NCBI GenBank assembly: GCA_020059605.1
Contig: JAGVBT010000115.1
Coordinates: 1 to 47,349 of the forward strand
Origin: Deltaproteobacteria bacterium
Lineage (GTDB): Bacteria > Desulfobacterota > BSN033 > UBA1163
Reading direction: 5' to 3'
DNA length: 47,349 nt
Under the pieces are notes generated by a model. The model ran no database searches and was not told the origin of the DNA. It was given only the letters and a program-made list of their open reading frames with translations. Positions 43,953 through 47,349 of this stretch are shown here, piece after piece. The translations under genes were made by a program, and so were the position numbers. Position 1 is the stretch's first letter. Every line of letters begins with the position of its first letter.

Positions 43953-45587
43953 ATGAGTATTGAATTGCTACAGACTATCGTAGAAGCCTTCGAAAAACAG
44001 GCTGAAAAGCATCCCGATAAAACGGCGATCATTTTTCTTGGGACAGAATTTTCTTACTCCCGGATAGGCGAATATGTGAGGAGATTTGCAGCCGCCCTGT
44101 ATGAGATGGGAGTGAGAGGGGGAGAGAAGATGATCATCTATATCCCGAACTCCCCTCAGTGGGTGATCGCGTGGTTCGGAATTCAGAAGATCGGAGGAAT
44201 CGCTGTTCCCATCACTCCTATTTATACGTCTTACGACCTTCAATACATTGCCAATGACAGCGGTGCGGAGACCATTATCTGCGCCGACACCAATTACGGA
44301 TATGTTCAGAGGGCCATGGCCGGAGCCAACATCAAAAGAATCATTGTGACCAATGTGGTCGATCTCCTTCCATGGTGGAAAAAGGTATTCGGAAAGGCTT
44401 TTGATAAGGTTCCGACGGGGAAGGTTTCAAGAGATAGCAAGACCTATCTCTTTGAAAAGTTGATGCGGCGATCCGGTTCCCTTCCTCAGAGGGCCGGAGC
44501 AAGGGGAGGCCAGGTTGTGGAGATCCTCTATACGGGTGGAACGACCAAATTTCCCAAAGGTGTTCCCATTGCCCATGACCTCTTCATGGAATCTGCGGAG
44601 GAACAATTAAACGTGAGCATGCCCCTCTTCCCGATGGAGGAGAATACCATTCTGGCCGGCGCCCCTCTGTTTCATATCCTCGGTCAGGCATGTGAGCTTG
44701 CCACACTCTGTTTCGGAGGCACACTGATTCTGCAACCCAAAGTCAATCTGGATGGGATATTGGAGACGATCCAAAGGTTTAAGGCAAAAACCTTCGTCGG
44801 TGTCCCCGCTCTTTACCGGATGATTCTGGAACATGACCGGATCGATTTTTATGATTTACAATCTCTTCAATATTGCTTCTGTGCAGGCGATGTCCTGCCG
44901 ATTGAAATCGGAACTCGTTGGTTCGAGAAATATAAGAAACTGATTTACCAGGGTTATGGGGCAACCGAGACCTGTGGAGGAGTGACCATGTGCCCGGTAG
45001 GAGCGGACAATCCTCCCAGGAGTATGGGTTGCCTCGTTCCGAGCAAAAAAATTAAAATCGTCAACCCTGATACCCTGGAGTCGGTTCCTTTAGGAGATCC
45101 GGGGGAATTGATCGTTTTCTCTGAGAGGATGGTAACAGCTTACTGGAATAAGCCGGAGGAGACAGCGGTCTCATTTGTTGAACTGGATGGCCGGAAGTGG
45201 TACCGGACGGGCGACATCGTTTCGATGGATGAAAAGGGTTACCTCTATTTTGTGGATCGGACGGTTGATACGATCAAACATAAAGGCTATCGGGTTTCCG
45301 CCTCGGAGATCGAATCGGTTCTGCAGGAACATCCGGCAGTGATCGGAGCCTGTGTGGTCGGCATTCCGGATCAGGACGTGGGAGAGAGGATCAAAGCCTT
45401 TGTGGTTCTTAAGGAGGATGTAAAGGGCATCACCGGGTACGATTTACTCAAATATTGCCGCCAGAAGTTGGCCTCCTATAAAGTTCCCCAATATATCGAA
45501 TTCCGGGACATGCTTCCAAAATCGAAGGTAGGTAAACTCCTGAGACGTGAATTGAGAGCCGAGGAGCGGAAACGCTTCGAGAAATAA
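43953..45587 (+). CDS. AMP-forming acyl-CoA synthetase
   Basis: A 544-residue ANL ligase: ILYTGGTTKFPKGVPIAHD, YQGYGATETCGGV, RKWYRTGDIVSMDEKGY, DRTVDTIKHKGYRVSASEIE and the catalytic Lys in SKVGKLLRRELR. ATG 43953 is used because a nearer upstream ATG at 43943 stops after seven codons. It follows livF of importer 2 and probably activates what that importer brings in. Confidence 0.92.
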   Translation: MSIELLQTIVEAFEKQAEKHPDKTAIIFLGTEFSYSRIGEYVRRFAAALYEMGVRGGEKMIIYIPNSPQWVIAWFGIQKIGGIAVPITPIYTSYDLQYIANDSGAETIICADTNYGYVQRAMAGANIKRIIVTNVVDLLPWWKKVFGKAFDKVPTGKVSRDSKTYLFEKLMRRSGSLPQRAGARGGQVVEILYTGGTTKFPKGVPIAHDLFMESAEEQLNVSMPLFPMEENTILAGAPLFHILGQACELATLCFGGTLILQPKVNLDGILETIQRFKAKTFVGVPALYRMILEHDRIDFYDLQSLQYCFCAGDVLPIEIGTRWFEKYKKLIYQGYGATETCGGVTMCPVGADNPPRSMGCLVPSKKIKIVNPDTLESVPLGDPGELIVFSERMVTAYWNKPEETAVSFVELDGRKWYRTGDIVSMDEKGYLYFVDRTVDTIKHKGYRVSASEIESVLQEHPAVIGACVVGIPDQDVGERIKAFVVLKEDVKGITGYDLLKYCRQKLASYKVPQYIEFRDMLPKSKVGKLLRRELRAEERKRFEK

Positions 45588-45606
45588 GGAGCAGGGAGAT
45601 GCTTCC

Positions 45607-47187
45607 TCATTTTTTTGAGGAAGGAATCGGGCCTTTGCATTCAGCATGATTCCACTCCTCACCGAGTCTCGCCAGGAGGTGCTGTTGCTGCCGGACCGAG
45701 AAGTAAGCATATTCAGGGTCCTTCTCCCCGTAGGTCTTCTCAATAAAGGCAATTGAATCGTGGGTGGCGCGAATCTCCGTGCGGATCTTCTCACATCTCT
45801 TCGGTTCCAAACGGGGCTCGATCGACTCCTTCGGACGAGGGAGAATCGAGTCTTTTTTCTCTAAAGATGGAAGGGGTTCTCTACATTCGGACCTGTTCCA
45901 CTCCTCGCTCAGTCTTGCCAGTATATGTTGTTGCTGTCGAATCGAGAAATCCGCATACCGGGGATCCTTCTTCCGGTAGGTTTTCTCGATAAAGTTGATG
46001 GATTTGTTGGTGGCACGGGTCTTTGCGTGGATCATTTCACACTTCTTTAACCCCCAACGGGCTTCGGTCGAGTCCCCCGGATGGGGGGATAACCAGAGGT
46101 GGTTCCAGTAGACATGATAGAGCGAGACCGAACGATTCTCCGAGATATCGATCAAAATGGCCTCCATCATCTTTTTTGCTTTCTCTTGGTCGACACGGTT
46201 TGGTCCGATGAGCTGGGAAAGATGGTCCACCAGGGAGATGATCAACCCGTCACGGCCCGTAGTATTATGAAGTTCCCACCCTTCCGAAGCTTCCCGACAG
46301 CCCCCATTTTGGCAGTGCCGGTACCCTTCCAGAACAATGGGAACCCTTTCCTTAAGCAATTGGCTAAGCGTTCCCAACACCTTAACCCACTTCTCCTCCG
46401 GGCTATAATGCGTTGGGTCGATCCGCCTGGCCACGGCCTCGACAAAGTCCGAATATCCCCCGCGGAAAGCGGAGGTATATTGTTCTTCCGAATAAAAAGG
46501 GTGTTCTTTGACCGGGAGATAGTTCCACTCCCCGTTTTCCAAAACAGGCCAGCGAAATTTCACTAGGCCTGAGCCGGTCTTTAATTCCGGTCCCGTTGAA
46601 AAAAAATATCTCAAGCCGAGCTTTTGCACCTTCACCGGAAGCGCAGATTCCCATGCCTGAAGGGGATGGGCGTGGCTTCCGTCGAGAAAGACGCGGCTGA
46701 TCATCCCGGTATGGGATTCCGTCTCTAAAAAGAGCGTCCCCGGTCTAACGGAATCAGTGGAAATACGGATGGGGTACGTGTCGAGGGGGAGGGTTCCTGT
46801 CCATGTCCTCGGAAAAAGGTAGAAGAGGGCAGCCCGGAAACGCCTGTCCTGGTGCCACTCCGGGTGGGTTGGAAGATGTTTCCAATCCGTCGACCAGTGG
46901 CCGACCAACTTCCCGTCTTTTGTGGTGGCGGCAGCAGGAAGATGGAAGATCCGGGAGTAAATCCACCGGATTGCATAGACGGCATCAGCGCAATCCGTTG
47001 GAATTTTGTAAGGGATAAAAAAATCCTCCGTGATCGTTTCCTCCACCCATTTCTCAAACTTGTGTTCCTCTTCGATGGTCCACCGGCGGTCGCCCACCTC
47101 CCAGATTTGATCAGTGGTTTCCTCCAGCGCCAGGCAAAAGGATGAAGTGGAAATAAGAAGAACCAGGATGACAATAAAAAAAGACAT
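45607..47187 (-). CDS. Secreted protein, possible NlpC/papain-like domain plus duplicated C-terminal repeat
   Basis: A 526-residue protein with a Sec signal peptide (FFIVILVLLISTSSFCLA). The mature N-terminal part contains PTDCADAV (Cys66) and, about 90 residues later, ETESHTGMI (His159), the Cys-then-His order of NlpC/P60-type papain-fold hydrolases; this is inference because the catalytic context is not textbook. Residues about 400-526 hold two copies of an unnamed repeat (SINFIEKTYRKKDPRYADFS...RQQQHILARL and SIAFIEKTYGEKDPEYAYFS...RQQQHLLARL), 80 to 90 residues apart, each preceded by a Cys and a basic helix. It reads toward the last ligase gene (20 nt apart). Confidence 0.6.
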   Translation of the reverse strand: MSFFIVILVLLISTSSFCLALEETTDQIWEVGDRRWTIEEEHKFEKWVEETITEDFFIPYKIPTDCADAVYAIRWIYSRIFHLPAAATTKDGKLVGHWSTDWKHLPTHPEWHQDRRFRAALFYLFPRTWTGTLPLDTYPIRISTDSVRPGTLFLETESHTGMISRVFLDGSHAHPLQAWESALPVKVQKLGLRYFFSTGPELKTGSGLVKFRWPVLENGEWNYLPVKEHPFYSEEQYTSAFRGGYSDFVEAVARRIDPTHYSPEEKWVKVLGTLSQLLKERVPIVLEGYRHCQNGGCREASEGWELHNTTGRDGLIISLVDHLSQLIGPNRVDQEKAKKMMEAILIDISENRSVSLYHVYWNHLWLSPHPGDSTEARWGLKKCEMIHAKTRATNKSINFIEKTYRKKDPRYADFSIRQQQHILARLSEEWNRSECREPLPSLEKKDSILPRPKESIEPRLEPKRCEKIRTEIRATHDSIAFIEKTYGEKDPEYAYFSVRQQQHLLARLGEEWNHAECKGPIPSSKK

Positions 47188-47217
47188 GGTCCCATCTTAA
47201 AAAGAAAGATCAAGTAT

Positions 47218-47241
47218 TGTCAACCGAGATGTCAACCGAGA
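47218..47241. repeat. Tandem 12-bp duplication
   Basis: TGTCAACCGAGA occurs twice in a row, upstream of the secreted-protein gene on the other strand. The remaining end of the window (47242-47349) shows nothing I can support. Confidence 0.6.
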
Positions 47242-47349
47242 AGCAGACAAAACCTTACAGTTGCAGAACCGGCCATGGGTAAATCGCTCTTCAAGGCTTC
47301 GAATGGCGGTTAATCGGATGTCTTAAAGGAATCGCTGGACTTAACCCAA

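Overview
The window looks like a piece of an anaerobic, Desulfobacterota-type (deltaproteobacterial) chromosome of roughly 50% GC. This is an inference from gene content, not from a marker gene: no rRNA, tRNA or ribosomal protein gene was seen. The pointers are a corrinoid methyl-transfer cassette, a bis-MGD molybdenum/tungsten oxidoreductase with a four-cluster ferredoxin partner, two branched-chain-type ABC importers interleaved with four acyl-CoA ligases, and a Pfa-like fatty acid/polyketide synthase with a fused flavin-type enoyl reductase.

Layout. 1-6342 (minus): an operon of an acetyltransferase-like protein, a possible permuted papain-fold protein and a giant synthase that runs off the left edge. 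6597-10434: small genes (ABM monooxygenase, lipoprotein, LapA-like protein), a pckA gene cut off after its N-terminal domain, an unrecognised Cys-rich protein and a universal stress protein. 10516-13171 (minus): Mo/W oxidoreductase with ferredoxin. 13467-16722: a CMD-family protein, then an SPFH-like/zinc-ribbon pair behind a candidate sigma-54 promoter. 16764-20184: PIN/Phd toxin-antitoxin pair, DUF3795 protein, HAD and PAP2 phosphatases, MarR regulator. 20510-21933: a decayed insertion sequence that cuts off a gene after 15 codons. 21980-25830: corrinoid protein, two UroD-family methyltransferases and a methyl-THF-type methyltransferase. 26014-45587: acyl-CoA ligases, a FadR-type regulator and two complete liv-type importers. 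45607-47187 (minus): a secreted protein with a duplicated C-terminal repeat.

How it fits together. The right-hand 20 kb reads as uptake and CoA activation of organic acids: periplasmic binding proteins deliver a substrate to LivHMGF-type importers, and AMP-forming ligases encoded in the same transcription units probably activate it. A FadR-type repressor gene is divergent from the first importer, whose strong promoter carries a partial FadR-type operator. The corrinoid cassette would move methyl groups from an unknown donor to tetrahydrofolate.

The most interesting signals are: a 12-bp palindrome with a third half-site shared by the MarR control region and the control region of the synthase operon 14 kb away; a synthase whose N-terminus is a tandem pair of enoyl-reductase barrels, the first apparently dead; a sigma-54-driven SPFH/zinc-ribbon gene pair; and MITE-like palindromic elements inside the second importer operon.
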